NCBI GenBank assembly: GCA_905221605.1
Contig: CAJNDS010000890.1
Span: forward strand, 652,563 to 716,562
DNA length: 64,000 bases
Direction of reading: 5' to 3'
DNA from: Symbiodinium natans
Lineage: Eukaryota; Sar; Dinophyceae; Suessiales; Symbiodiniaceae
Positions 35,339 to 45,588 of this stretch are shown here, one piece after another; the stretch's first letter is position 1, and each line of letters opens with the position of its first letter. The translations under genes were made by a program, and so were the position numbers. Below the pieces are notes generated by a model that saw only the letters and a program-made list of their open reading frames with translations, had not been told where the DNA came from and did no database searches.

Positions 35339-35940
35339 TAGGGTTTATAGTGCCTATAGTGTTTATTGTGCTCAAAGGGGTTACCTGGCTAAGGTCCGCA
35401 GACTCCAAATCTTGAACCCCAATGCCTAAACCTCAAACCTACAGACAACCCTTCAACTCTCAAGGCAAGTCTCCAAAACCCTGGAAACAGCCTAATTAGG
35501 GTTCAGGGTTTAGGGACTGAAAGCACCCGAACAAGCCCGAATCCCTAAACCTCAAAACCCGCCAAAAAGCCTTTCACCTTTGCACCTCCGGCGTAAGACA
35601 CTCATCCCAAAAAAACTGGCCATTATAACCAACAAGCCATCTTTCGGGTCTAGGGCTTCAGGGTTTAGGCTTAGTGTTTGGGGTGACCTTTCGGCGGGAC
35701 CGACGGTCTGTAAAACCCTAAACCCTAAACCCTAAACCCTATAAACCCTAAACCCTAAACCCTAAACCCTAAAGATCCCGGCACCGAAGGCGAAGCCAGG
35801 ACTTCTGCAGTTCATGCTTTCGCAGCTTCAATGTCATGAAGCGCTCCCAGGGATCAGCAGCCAGGCCAAGATGAGGGTTTAGGGTTTAGGGTTTAGGGTT
35901 TAGGGTTCATGAGGCAACCATCATGGCAAAAACTCTGGCA

Positions 35941-36066
35941 TTACATCGCCTCATCGTTGCCGCCGCGTCCTAAGACGTGCCTGTCAGGTGAGGTGCAGTC
36001 TTCGAGCAGTGTGCGCCAGCGGGCGCCATCGATGGGCTCCGAAACTTCAAGGCCCGACCGACACAG
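35941..36066 (-). CDS. Candidate terminal exon, 41 codons plus stop
   Basis: After TCACAATGAG a 126-bp minus frame in phase 0 reads LCRSGLEVSEPIDGARW, RTLLEDCTSPDRHVLGRGG, NDEAM and TAA (35941-35943). Composition is strongly protein-like. It lies downstream of the J-domain exon and may be the end of the same gene, though that join is unproven. Confidence 0.55.
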   Translation of the reverse strand: MCRSGLEVSEPIDGARWRTLLEDCTSPDRHVLGRGGNDEAM

Positions 36067-36770
36067 CTCATTGTGAGAGTAAGGTACCGGGTATGGGTTT
36101 AAGAGGGGGTGCTTGCTTCGGGTTTTCGGTTTAGACCCTATAAGCCGTGTAAAACCCCAGCAACCCCAAAAACCGTGCAAAACCCCTCTGTCGGGCGCAC
36201 AGAACCCATATGTCGCAAGCCACGCCCATTGGTATCCCTGTCTCTAGAGCAGCTTCATGGAGACCGCTTCCAGCATGAGCCCCAAACCCCAAACTCCAAA
36301 CCCCAAACCCTAAACGGTTTTAGGGCCTAAGGAGGAATTTGGTGAAGGGCCTTCGAATGGAACCTGAACCCCAAAAAAGGGAACAAGGGCCCACTTTGGG
36401 TGCTAGGGTTTGGTGTTTAGGGACTCAGGGTTGAATGTTTAGGGTTAGGGTTTAGGGTTTAGGGTTTAGGGTTTAGGGTTTAGGGCTAGGGTTTAGGGTC
36501 GCATATTTGGTTTAGTCGGGAAACCCTAGAGGTCTGTTCTTGGACAGTACGTCCAAACTCGCCAACCGTTCCCGGTGTACTTGAAGGCTCCAATGTAGTT
36601 CCTTTTGGGGCTGGTAATGCAGGCTTCTCGTATACTACACCACAGTCTGCATGAGGAGCCTTTCAGTCAGGGTAACCCTAAACCCTAAACCCTAAACCCT
36701 AAACCCTAAACCCTAAACCCTAAACCCTAAACCCTAAACCCTAAACCCTAAACTCTACCAACCCTAACAC
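36067..36770. repeat. Degenerate repeats, family D element and CCCTAAA array
   Basis: CCCCAAA-type variants at 36275-36310, family D fragment at 36349-36412, TTTAGGG at 36435-36500, unassigned DNA to 36670, CCCTAAA array at 36672-36752. Confidence 0.65.
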
Positions 36771-36839
36771 CCTCCGAGAGCGCCTTCGCCCAAGCCAGCG
36801 CAGCACCACTTCGCGGTGGCGCTCGGAGTCAAGGGGGCC
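36771..36839 (-). CDS. Candidate 69-bp exon, DUF4116-like
   Basis: Between GAGCTCAG and GTGTTAGGG lie exactly 23 codons: GPLDSERHREVVLRWLGRR then RSRR. DxExxxEVVLxxLG follows the first half of a DUF4116 unit (D.EVVL.AV..NG). The lower boundary coincides with the array edge. The plus strand is also open (PRAPSPKPAQHHFAVALGV), so this is moderate evidence. Confidence 0.45.
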
Positions 36840-36965
36840 CTGAGCTCACGACTGCAGCAGGGGGTTTATAGGGTTTAGGGTTTAGGGTTTGGGGTTTGGG
36901 GCTTAGGGTTTGGATTTAGGGTTTAGGCTTAAGGGTTTAGGGATTAGGGATGGGTTTAGGGTTTG

Positions 36966-37108
36966 TCTGGAGCCCAAAAGTTTGGTCAGTAGGGCAAAAT
37001 CACACTCTATCTCTTCCACATCGAACACCGGCTCGTCGTTTTTGTCGGGATGGTGTGCCAAGAGGGCCCGCCGGCGATGCTGCACCAGCAGGCCAGCGTC
37101 TACATCCT
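36966..37108 (-). CDS. J-domain (DnaJ-like) exon
   Basis: After CATGCACAG the minus frame reads DVDAGLLVQHRRRALLAHHP, DKNDEPVFDVEEIECDF and ALLTKLLGSRQ. The HPDK motif after a basic helix, followed by an acidic linker and a helix with hydrophobic spacing, is the J-domain core that stimulates Hsp70 ATPase. Helix I is missing, presumably on another exon. Upstream in gene sense lies a family F element. The downstream end lacks a clear GT; a GA donor (CCA|GACAAA) is possible in dinoflagellates. Confidence 0.65.
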
Positions 37109-37130
37109 CTGTGCATGTCAGCCCCAAAAA

Positions 37131-37289
37131 CCCATGGGTTTCACTACTACCCCCCCTCTAAACTACCCCCCCCCCTGGATTCCCCCCTTTAAATGACCTT
37201 GATTAGGCCTAATTATCCTCAAATGGCCTGAATAATTGGGGGAGCCTTGGGTGGTACAGGGGGGGAGGGAGGAGTAGGGAAACCCATGG
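37131..37289. mobile_element. Family F inverted-repeat element, copy 1
   Basis: CCCATGGGTTTCACTACTAC at the left and GAGTAGGGAAACCCATGG at the right, enclosing C-rich and G-rich arms. The second copy at 38004-38165 has the same ends. Confidence 0.75.
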
Positions 37290-37357
37290 AAAAACAACCA
37301 TCGCCCATTCTCGGTTCTGAACCGCAGGAGTGCGGTCAGTCGACGTGAGGAGAGGCA

Positions 37358-37496
37358 CTTGGAGGTTCATGGTGCTTATTAACCAATTCTAACTGTACTT
37401 ATAACCCAATTCTAACCACGTTAGGGCACTTAACAGGCTTATAAGTGGGTCATAAATGCAGATATAATTGGGATATTAAGTACCATGAACCTCCAA
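37358..37496. mobile_element. Family B element
   Basis: CTTGGAGGTTCATGGTGCTT at the left, TTAAGTACCATGAACCTCCAA at the right (first 20 nt pair), AACCAATTCTAACTG / CAGATATAATTGGG inner arms. Confidence 0.8.
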
Positions 37497-37822
37497 TTGG
37501 GAGAGAGTAGGAAAGGACCTGGGAGTCAGGACGGCTTCATCAGGGAAGTTTTTCAGGCAGGAGATATTTTGCTGAAAGCTCTCTCAAGAGGGTGTCTCAG
37601 GATTCTGGAAGGACCCACTGAAAATGCCCCAGAGCTCCAACAAAACTTTACTAAACGCTAAACCCTAACCCGGGGAAACCAGTCATGTGGGGTTCGGTTG
37701 CCACCCCGTCTCAGGACCCCAAACACTAACCCTAAAGCCTAAACCCTCCACCCTAGACCCTGGACAATAAACCCTAAACCTCCCCCTTTTACTTATGGGC
37801 TCAGGCTTCAGGGTGCATTCGT

Positions 37823-37932
37823 CTACTATTTGGTTAAGAAACACTAACAGAAGTCAAAAACAAAAGTCCTTACAAGGGCAACATAGGTATGATTATCGCT
37901 TTTTAGGTGGGTCCTTAAGCAAAAAGTCGTTT
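37823..37932. mobile_element. Family H element, copy 2
   Basis: Shares ACAAGGGCAACATAGGTATG ATT and GTCCTTAAGCAAAAAGT with the copy at 22150-22245; ends GGTTAAGAAAC / CTTAAGCAAAAAG. Confidence 0.55.
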
Positions 37933-38003
37933 AGGGTCTTTAGGGTCATTCTTGCAGTTGCTAGGAGAACCCCATAAGAGGAATGTCAGCGGCGCATTAG
38001 TAT

Positions 38004-38165
38004 CATGGGTTCCTCTACTACCCTTCTCTACTCTACCCCCCCTAGGTCCCCCCCCCCGCCCCCACAATGAAGGCTTTTCATTGAAAATTAAGCCTATTGA
38101 AGGTTTTTGTTAAAGGGGGAACCTAGAGGGGGGTAGTATAGAGGGGGGTAGTAGGGGAACCCATG
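38004..38165. mobile_element. Family F element, copy 2
   Basis: CATGGGTTCCTCTACTACCC at the left and GGGTAGTAGGGGAACCCATG at the right are near-perfect complements. Confidence 0.8.
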
Positions 38166-38702
38166 GTAAACCCTGCCCTGAACCCCTAAACCCTAAACCC
38201 TAATTGGGTTAACAAGTACCACGCACCTCCAAGTAAGGTTCTTCTTCTATCTTCGAGGCATCTTCCCGAAGCCAGGGGTTTTGGAGGTTCCGGGGCTCTC
38301 GCAGCTGCATTCGGCTTTAAGACTCTGGAGGCACCCAAACCCTAAACCCAAAAACCCAAAACCCCAAACACCGTAAACCCTAAACTCCTAAACCCTAAAC
38401 CCCAAACCCTAAACCTAAACCCTGAGCCTTAAGCCCTAAGCCCTGAAGCCCCTTGAGAAGCTGGGGTCGATGCCCAGGGAGGGACGATGTAGGGAGCTGT
38501 GTACTCCTCAACGCCCTCGTTGCGTGTCACCTTGCTGTTCTTGATCAGGGGTTTAGGGTTTAGGGTGTGGGGCTTAGGGTTTAGCGTTTGGGGTTTAGGG
38601 TTCGATTTAGGGTTTAGGGTCAAGGTTGTAAGGTTTAGGGTTTAGTGTCTATGTTTAGGGCACACCGTGACGGTGACAACAAGCTTGTTCAAAAGTATGG
38701 TA

Positions 38703-38806
38703 CCCTAAGGGTCCATGTACCTCATCATTATGTACTCGGACCTTACAGTCCCCACATGGGAGGTGCTGTAAGGCCCAAGTCTTCCCTACTTAGGTACATG
38801 GACCCT
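38703..38806. mobile_element. Family A element
   Basis: CCCTAAGGGTCCATGTACCT at the left and TTAGGTACATGGACCCTAAAC at the right (20 nt pair). The right terminus has merged into a CCCTAAA array (38806-38865), so the array begins inside the repeat end. Confidence 0.8.
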
Positions 38807-41192
38807 AAACCCTAAACCCTAAACCCTAAACCCTAAACCCTAAACCCTAAACCCTAAACCCTGAACCTCAAACCCTAATGGGATAAGGTTGGGAGTTGAG
38901 GGTTCCGGGTTTAAGGTTGCTCCGCAGAGACTCTCAACAATGGTATAAGGAGCCCTCGAAGGGACCCTGAATCTTATTCCCCTAGACAGCCCCTGTATAT
39001 ACCATATCTAATCCCTATATACCTAGGTCGCCCCTAAATAACCCCTTGATGACTCCTATACGGTCCCTTATACGGGTCCCTCCTTTCGCCCCTTGAATGG
39101 TATAAGGGCTTCCCCTTGCAAACCCCACGTTCCCAGGGCCCTGCAGAGCCTCCACAACGGGTTTAGGGTTCAAGGTTATCGTGCTGAGGCTTTGGCGTGT
39201 GGGGTGCAGGGCTTGGGGCATGTAGGATTTGGGTTTAGGGTTTGGGATTTAGGGCTTTTTTTTGGTTCTGGGGTTCAGGCTGCTAGGGTTTGGTTCAGTT
39301 TGGGGTTGGAGGTTTTGGGAGTAGGTCGACCATAGATCCTGCCCTAACCCCAACCCTGTTAACCTTGCAAGCCCTACAAACCCTGTGAAAGCCTATAAGC
39401 CCATAAGACCTAAGCCAACCCCCGGATATCCCGTGTACCCGACCACGAGACCACCGAGGTTGCGGCCTGCAGCAGTACTTGGTTCGCATCGGACCGCAAG
39501 GCTTCGCCCAACTCGGCACGCGGAATTCCTAAACCCGAACCCTAAACCCGAAACCCAAACCCTAAACCCTAACCCCATACAAATCGAAAATCAACAGGCA
39601 TGTAGAGCTTGTTGTTGCAAAATTGGTGCCTAAACCCTAAACCCTAAACCCTTAACCCTTAACCCTAAACCCTAAACCCTAAACCCTAAACCCTAAACCC
39701 TAAACCCTAAACCCTAACGACCGAGCAGGTGTCTGCGATGAGGTCTTCTGACCTCCCGACAAGTCAGGCCGACCGAGGTATTCTCGATGATCTGGTGGTG
39801 TCCATGCTGCAGTTAACGATCCCTGAGGCTCCATTCTCATGGGCTTAAAGTATTTCCTATATAGTGACTTTGCAAAAGAGGCCCAAGGATATAACATTGA
39901 GGTACTTGGACACTTAACGGAACAAAAAGGGTAGTTCTCTAAACTAAGGTCCCTTTTGAAAACTACCCATTTTGTGATGTTTCGCATGGGCTTCACGGCG
40001 AGATCTCCATGCGCAGTGCAGGGCAGAACGTCGAGGTACGACTTGGCAGTGCTACTCTGCGAAGGGTCTGGGGTTTAGGGTTCAGAAACGAGTCTAACAA
40101 TCCCTAAACCCTGAACCGCCCAAAAGTAGTTGAAACTTCTTGCCTAACCCTCGTTCCATCACCCTACAGGCCCACCGTAGACCCAAGGTTTAGGTTTAGG
40201 GTCAATCGGAAAGAGCCTTCTCTTTAAGCTTTCATCCCATGGGCCCTAATCAGCACTTTCGGGTTTAGAGCTTAGGGTTTAGGGCTTGGGGGTGAAAGCT
40301 GCTCAGCATAGCACGTGGTTGATCGCAGTTCCGTTCAGAGCCAACGCCTGTGCAGGCAGCTTCTATGTCCCTTTAGGGTTCAGCATTTAGGGTTTTGGGT
40401 TTTGGGTTTGGGGCTTGAAGGTCTAGGGCTGATCCGCTCGCAAATTGAACTGCTTCCCTTGCCCAAGTCCCTGAGGGTCCATGTAGCTTTGCAGCATATA
40501 CTTGGGCCTGCAACGGGCTTCCCATATAGTAGCTCTATATCAAGGGACTCAATGGACGGACCCTTATAAGGACCTTAGGGGATATTTAGGGGCCACTTAG
40601 GTATACAGAGACTATATATGGTATGTTGAAACCCTAAACCCTAAACCCTAAACCCTAAACCCTAAACCCTAAAGGGTCATATAGGGGAATAAGATTAAGG
40701 GGTCCCTTCTAGGGTTCCTCCGTGTACCCCTCCACGATACGGTGACGCCGCCAAACTTAAAACATCCGGAAGACAACTTTCAATTGGACGGGTTGGGGTT
40801 TAGGGTTTAGGGTTTAGGGCTTAGGGCTTAGGGCTTAGGGTTTAGGGTTTAGGGTTTAGGGTTTAGGGTTTAGGGTTTAGGGTTTAGGGTTTAGGGTTTA
40901 GGGTTTAGGGTTTCGGGTTTAGGGTTTAGGCTTCAGGGTTTCTCCTCCAGCCCTCCAGCCCTGCCCTCCAAGACTCACTCCTTGCCGATGAATTAGGAAC
41001 CCCCAACCCCTGCTGAAAGCGACTTAGAACCACTTTGGAAATGAGTTCCTTCGTCAGTGAAAAGATTGAAGCGCACGCCTCTTCAGAAACCCCCGTGCGC
41101 GCAGCGCAATGTTGGCTGAGCAGTGGCTGACACTGCCCAGTCATGAAAGATGGCCGTGAGGCACTCCAACACTGCATGCACCGATTACATGT
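38807..41192. repeat. Arrays, degenerate elements and unassigned DNA
   Basis: CCCTAAA at 38806-38865 and 39632-39717, TTTAGGG at 40796-40930, degenerate family A at 40469-40567. The island 39718-39835 is open on the plus strand (SSDLPTSQADRGILDDLVV), unassigned. 40930-41192 would be 3' untranslated sequence of the gene ending at 41193. Stretches 38890-39120 and 39230-39600 show no convincing gene. Confidence 0.55.
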
Positions 41193-41497
41193 TTATACGG
41201 TGATTGGATTCCATTGGTGGGCGTTGCCGTGGCTCTGCGCGAACATGGCGCACAAGACCTTCTTGACCAAAGGCTTGTAATGCATCTTCTTCGGGAGATA
41301 GTCGTTCCAGTCAATGCCGGCGAGATAAGAGCAGATCATTTCGAACCTTTTGAGCTCGTGGAACTTGTCGGCCTTCGTCAGAAGCTTCATGGTCCAGTTC
41401 TTGTTAGTCTCCTTTTAGTACGTACATCAAGAGCGCCTCTTTGATGTTCGACTTCCCGGCGCCCTTGACGTAAATCAAGGTCGAGTGGAGCCAGTCA
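41193..41497 (-). CDS. Candidate terminal exon with a single-base frameshift
   Basis: After CTTCCCAG the minus strand reads DWLHSTLIYVKGAGKSNIKE and ALLMYVLK, then, one base out of phase, ETNKNWTMKLLTKADKFHEL, KRFEMICSYLAGIDWNDYLP and a tail to TAA (41193-41195). The phase change sits in an AAAA run (TTTT at 41413-41416 on plus). One base fewer makes a continuous frame of about 100 codons. GAGKS resembles a P-loop, but context is too short to call an NTPase. The copy is a decaying gene, or the extra base is a sequencing error. Confidence 0.55.
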
Positions 41498-42597
41498 CTG
41501 GGAAGGGTTGAGGCTTCTTTGAAATACTCGTCCTTCTAAGGGTACCCTTTTTGGTTTAAAAGGGGCTTGAAGGGAACCTAAACCCGACAAAAAGGCAGGG
41601 AATAAGCGCCTACCCTGGGTCCTAGTTACATGGACCCTTAAGGAGTCCGACTTGGATACTATTAATCGGGAACATCCCAAGGTTTAGGGTTTAAGGTTTG
41701 CAACAACTCCTTAGGAATCAGGTGCCTCGTGGCGTGCAAGCCCCTAGACCCGAAACCCTGAACCCTTCATCCTAAACCCCTAACACCCGATGAAAAACCC
41801 TAAGCCCTTAACACACAAACCTACAAACACAAAACCCGAACGAACCTCAAAACCCGAAAAAAAACCCTAAAATCCCCCAACAAGACCCTAACAAAACCCC
41901 TTACAACCCTAACAACCCCATAAACCCTAAACTCCCCAATATAAAGTACAACGAACAACGCAAGAGCCCGGCTGGGCCTCTTGGCAGCATGGTTTAGTGT
42001 GAAACTCCGGAAAAAAGCATGTTCAGGGTTCAGGGACTTAGGGTTGAGGGACTTCGGGTTTTCAGCTTAGGATCGTAGGGTTTAGGGTTCAGGTTTTAGG
42101 GTTTATGGTTTAGGGCTTCGGGTCGTAGGGTTTAGGGTTTAGGGCTCGGGGGAACATATGCTGCCTTGGCTTGATTTTCCGAAGTAGTTGGTGCTAATTT
42201 GCACACATGGAGTGTTATCTACTGTTATATTGCCTTGGGCGGCACTTATGCAACTAGTGCCCTGTTTTTGATACGGCCCCCTGACTGTGTACTTTCCCAG
42301 GTCAGGGACAGGGGGCAATCCACAACCCCTCCCCCCCCCCTCCCCACCCCCCCCCCCCTCCCCACCCCCCCCCCTCCCTCCCCCCCCCCCCTAAACCCTA
42401 AGCCCTAAGCCCGAAGCCCGAAGCCCGAAGCCCTAAGCCCTAACCCCTAAGCCCTAAACCCTAAACCCTAAACCCTGACCCTACGCCCTAACCCTAAACC
42501 CTGAACCCTGAACTGAACCCCTAAACCATAAACCCGAAACCCGAAACTAAACCTAAACCCTATCCTCCCCCCCCCACCCCCCCCCCAGCTCCCCCAC
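41498..42597. repeat. Family D element, CCCTAAA variants and poly-C tract
   Basis: Family D at 41535-41627, then degenerate CCCTAAA/CAAAACCC variants at 41740-41940 and TTTAGGG variants at 42020-42150. A C-rich tract lies at 42325-42395, CCCTAAG/CCCGAAG at 42393-42450, and a second C-rich tract at 42565-42597 abuts the exon. No other gene supported. Confidence 0.6.
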
Positions 42598-42684
42598 CTG
42601 GAAGGCAATGTTTGGGTCATTTCTGAGGAGCCGGGAAGCCCAGCACAAGGCGTTGCCATTCTGGGCCACGGCCGGCAAAACGAC
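42598..42684 (-). CDS. DUF4116-repeat exon (best example)
   Basis: Between GATGTCAG and GTGGGGGAG lie exactly 29 codons in phase 0: VVLPAVAQNGNALCWASRLL then RNDPNIAFQ. This follows the DUF4116 pattern closely (VVL.AV.QNG.AL..AS..LR.D..I). DUF4116 is a short repeat of unknown function, often tandem, to my knowledge frequent in dinoflagellate proteins. Canonical GT and AG flank it. The downstream intron begins in a G-rich tract. It is probably one repeat of a larger protein whose other units lie at 44297, 45517, 49487 and 51487. Confidence 0.75.
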
Positions 42685-42772
42685 CTGACATCATGGGTAG
42701 GGTTTAAGGTTTAGGGTTTAGGGTTTAGGGATTAGGGCTTGTGGCTTAGGATTTAGGATTTAGGGTTCAGGG

Positions 42773-42889
42773 GCACTTATTAACCAATTATAACTGTACT
42801 GATAACCATACTAGGGCACTTCAGGGCCTTATGTTATATGTGGGTTGTAAGGACAGTCATCATTGGTTAATAAGTACCATGAACCTCAA
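42773..42889. mobile_element. Family B element, ends trimmed
   Basis: GGGGCACTTATTAACCAATT and GGTTAATAAGTACCATGAAC pair. The left GGAGGTTCATGG end is lost. Confidence 0.65.
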
Positions 42890-43161
42890 GCAGAACATGG
42901 CATGCACTCTCTACAGCAGGGTTTCAGAGTTTTGGGTTTGAGGGTTTGAATTAAAGTTTGGCGGGGGGGGGGGGGGGGTAAGAGGGCTTAGGGTTTTGGG
43001 GTATCGGTCTTTAGGGTTTATTTAGAGTTTAGGTCCAGGTTCACATTACTTAAAGTGTACCGTGTTTCCAAGGCAGGTTTCGGGTTTACTGATGCAGGAT
43101 GATGCGCTCTGAACGATGTAAATTGATATGTAGGGCCCAAAGCCCGAAACCTGAACACACT

Positions 43162-43507
43162 TCCTAAGGGTCCATGTACCTCTAGAGTATATACTCGGGC
43201 CCTAAAGCTACTCTATAGGGAGCCCTTTAACCAATTATCACTGCACCTATGAGCCCCTATTCAGTGCCCTAAGATGGTTGTAAGTACAGTTAGAAGTACA
43301 GCTGTAGTTGGGTAATACGTACGTACCATGAACCTCCAAGTAAGGCTACTATATAGGGAACCCTTTAAGGCTCCAAGCCCGAAACCCTAAACCCTAAACC
43401 CTAAACCCTAAACCATAAACCCTAAACCCTACACATAAACCCTAAACCCTAAGCCCTGAACCCTAAACCCTAAACCCTAGTATATACTTCAGCTACATGG
43501 ACCCTTG
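43162..43507. mobile_element. Composite: family A element split by a B element and a CCCTAAA array
   Basis: Left A end CCTAAGGGTCCATGTACCTC at 43163, right A end AGCTACATGGACCCTTGGGG near 43507. A B element fills 43228-43342 and is flanked by near-duplicate 24-bp blocks (GCTACTCTATAGGGAGCCCT / GCTACTATATAGGGAACCCT). A CCCTAAA array (about 43378-43480) cuts the A arm between CCAAG and TATATACT. Confidence 0.7.
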
Positions 43508-44296
43508 GGGACTGCGAAACCCAGCCTCCGGATCAGCACGAAGGTCCGGATGCGCGAACCTCGAGATAGGGTTTAGGGTTTAGGGTGTAGAGTTTCTGGC
43601 CTAGGGTCTAGGGTTCATCTTAGGGTTTAGGGTTTAGGGTTTAGGGTTGGCCTGCTAAAGCCTCCGAAAAAAAGCGTCCCACTTAAGTGTTTCGGGTTTA
43701 GAGTCAGAAGTTTCAGGGTTGACTGAGGGATTCGGAGTGATTTCCAATACAAGATCCGCTGAAATACAAACTAGACCCAAGAGTAGCCTGGCAAAAAAAA
43801 AGTGTAGTCTTTCTGGTTTGCAGGGCCTGAGAAGGGAACCTGAAGCCTAAAAAGAAGAAATTATCAAGGGCCTACTCTGGGTCCTAGCCGTGCACCCTAG
43901 ACCCTAGACCCTAGACCCTAGACCCTAAACCCTAAACCCTCAAAACAGACAGGAACGAAGGCCTACCCTCGTAACATCCCAAGCCCTTAAACCCCGAACC
44001 CTAAACCCTAAACCCTAAACCCTAATTTATAAGCCCTAAGCCCTAAGCCCTAAGCCCTAAGCCCTAAACCCTCAGGGTTTAGGGTGTAGGGCTTAGAGGT
44101 CGATTATGCGTTCGCAAGCCAACAGGGCGCAGGCAGGGTTCAGGGTTCAGGAGGGTGTTCATGGGTCTTATGGGCCTTGCGAGCTCGCAAAAATCATTTT
44201 AGGGTTTAGGGTTTCGGGTTTGGGGTTTAGGGTTTAGGGTTTAGGGTTTAAAACCCTAAACCCTAAACCCTGAACCCTAAACCCTAAACCCTAAAC

Positions 44297-44349
44297 CCTC
44301 TACAACACCAGCCCGGTGGCTGAAGGGCCAAGCCATTTTGGGCCACTGC
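44297..44349 (-). CDS. DUF4116-like exon
   Basis: After CCCGCTGAG the minus frame reads AVAQNGLALQPPGWCC and R, then GTTTAGGG. AVAQNGLALQ is the central DUF4116 block and matches the exon at 42598 (AVAQNGNAL). 53 bp; the second half is atypical. The donor is the CCCTAAA array edge. Confidence 0.6.
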
Positions 44350-44409
44350 CTCAGCGGGCGACGGTTTAGGGTTTAGGGATTTGGGTTTAGGGTTTTGGGT
44401 TTAGGGTAA

Positions 44410-44518
44410 CCCTAAGGGTCCATGTACCTAAATAGGGAATACTTGGGCCTTAAAGTACCTCCTATGTAGGGACTTTAGGGCCCAAGTACATAACAATGAG
44501 GTACATGGACCCTTAGGG
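44410..44518. mobile_element. Family A element, well preserved
   Basis: 109 bp; CCCTAAGGGTCCATGTACCT / AGGTACATGGACCCTTAGGG termini, inner TACTTGGGCCTTAAAGTACC arms. Confidence 0.85.
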
Positions 44519-45516
44519 CGTAAGGTTTGGGGTCGAACGGTTTAGGGACCCCCTTCTCGAGTGACAAGACCTAGGTTCCAGAACGGGTTTAGGTGCCATT
44601 TCAGGCCAAGACCCACAGGCCCTGCACTACATTCGTGATCTTTTTTGGGAGCGTGCACTCGATTCTCGTCAGGGTTAGGACCCTAACCGGGGCAACAAGT
44701 GTCTGGCAACAGGAAGGCTGAGGGTTTAAGGTTTAGTCGGTTCAACTGCGTTGGCCTTACTTAGGGATTACCCGCTCCCCTCACCCTCACCCCCCTACCG
44801 CCATCTCGATTGATCATCTCAAACCCTAAACCCTTAACCCGCAACACTGGGGCCGCGACTGCTAAGACCGTCCTGCGGGTGCGCTGCAGCCGCTTGGAGA
44901 CATGTTGCAACCTGGCAGTCGGCTGGTATATATGGGGTTTAAGGTTTAGGGTTTAGGGCTTAGGGCTTCGGGTATGGGGGGGGGGGGGGGATTTTGGGGT
45001 ACTGAATTCGGGTACTTATTATAAGGGGATATCTTCGATTTGGGGGTCTATGTTCCGGTTCCCGTAATTTCGTAAACACCCATATCCCTAAACCCTAAAC
45101 CCTAAACCCTGAACCCTAAACCCACACAGTATGGGCCAAGCTAAATGGCTGAACGGTCAAGGGTTTGGGGTTTAGGACTCGGGCCACGCAACTTTCATTG
45201 CTTTGAAGAATGCCTGCAGCCAGAAAAGCAGCTTTAGGGTTTAGGGTTTAGGGTTTAGGGTTTAGGGTTTAGGGTTTAGGGTTTAGGGTTTAGGGTTTAG
45301 GGTTTAGGGTACCAGGTGCATGAAAACCCTGACAGCTAGTCTCTGAACCCCTGAACGCTGACCCCACAAACGGCAATCAACGCGTGTTGCTCGGAAGCAC
45401 GACTACCTAAACCCTAAACCCTAAAGTTGTTTATACAAACATAATAATGCCGTATACCATTTACAACCCTAAACCCTAAACCCTAAACGCTAAACCCCAA
45501 ACCCTAAACCCTAAAC
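44519..45516. repeat. Arrays, family G element and unassigned DNA
   Basis: TTTAGGG fragments at 44934-44965, poly-G at 44977-44990, family G at 44985-45085, CCCTAAA at 45088-45122, TTTAGGG at 45236-45309, CCCTAAA at 45408-45516. 44530-44930 has no supported gene. Confidence 0.65.
44985..45085. mobile_element. Family G element, copy 3
   Basis: GGGGTACTGAATTCGGGTAC...GATTTGGGGGTCTATGTTCC...TTTCGTAAACACCCATAT matches the other members in its right half. Confidence 0.5.
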
Positions 45517-45588
45517 CCCAAGAGAAGCCGGGGTCCCCCACGCCATGCCATTGCGCGCCAGCGCGCGGAGGACGAAGTCCTCGTTGTC
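45517..45588 (-). CDS. DUF4116-like exon, 24 codons
   Basis: Between GCGCCACAG and GTTTAGGG lie 72 bp in phase 0: DNEDFVLRALARNGMAWGTP then ASLG. D.DFVLRAL.RNGMA...AS is the DUF4116 signature. Every codon but two ends in G or C. Both boundaries coincide with canonical splice dinucleotides, the donor being the first bases of the telomere-like array. Confidence 0.7.

Larger units (their letters stand above)
33863..35940. repeat. Arrays and inverted-repeat elements
   Basis: Arrays at 33905-33965, 34307-34345, 34494-34552 and 35710-35775. Family A at 34630-34738 and B at 35199-35338. The island 35776-35875 is open on both strands (minus: RFMTLKLRKHELQKSWLR) with unclear splice ends. Other stretches (34100-34300, 34750-35150, 35340-35700) show no gene. 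Confidence 0.6.
37497..38702. repeat. Elements, variants of CCCTAAA and unassigned DNA
   Basis: Family H at 37823-37932, F at 38004-38165, B fragment at 38202-38236, CCCTAAA/CCCCAAA variants at 38335-38450, TTTAGGG variants at 38550-38650. 37500-37640 and 38450-38545 are unassigned. No gene supported. Confidence 0.6.
42685..44296. repeat. Nested elements and arrays
   Basis: TTTAGGG at 42698-42770, family B at 42773-42889, poly-G at 42961-42978, then a family A element interrupted by a B element and a CCCTAAA array (43162-43507), TTTAGGG at 43567-43650, family D at 43795-43886, CCCTAGA and CCCTAAA runs at 43888-43950, CCCTAAG at 44030-44072, and adjacent TTTAGGG and CCCTAAA arrays at 44205-44296 forming an inverted repeat. 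No gene seen. Confidence 0.7.

Noticed and set aside
39093-39633. Overlapping short frames around 39.1-39.6 kb
   Set aside because: Composition comes largely from degenerate TTTAGGG sequence, with no splice or codon support.
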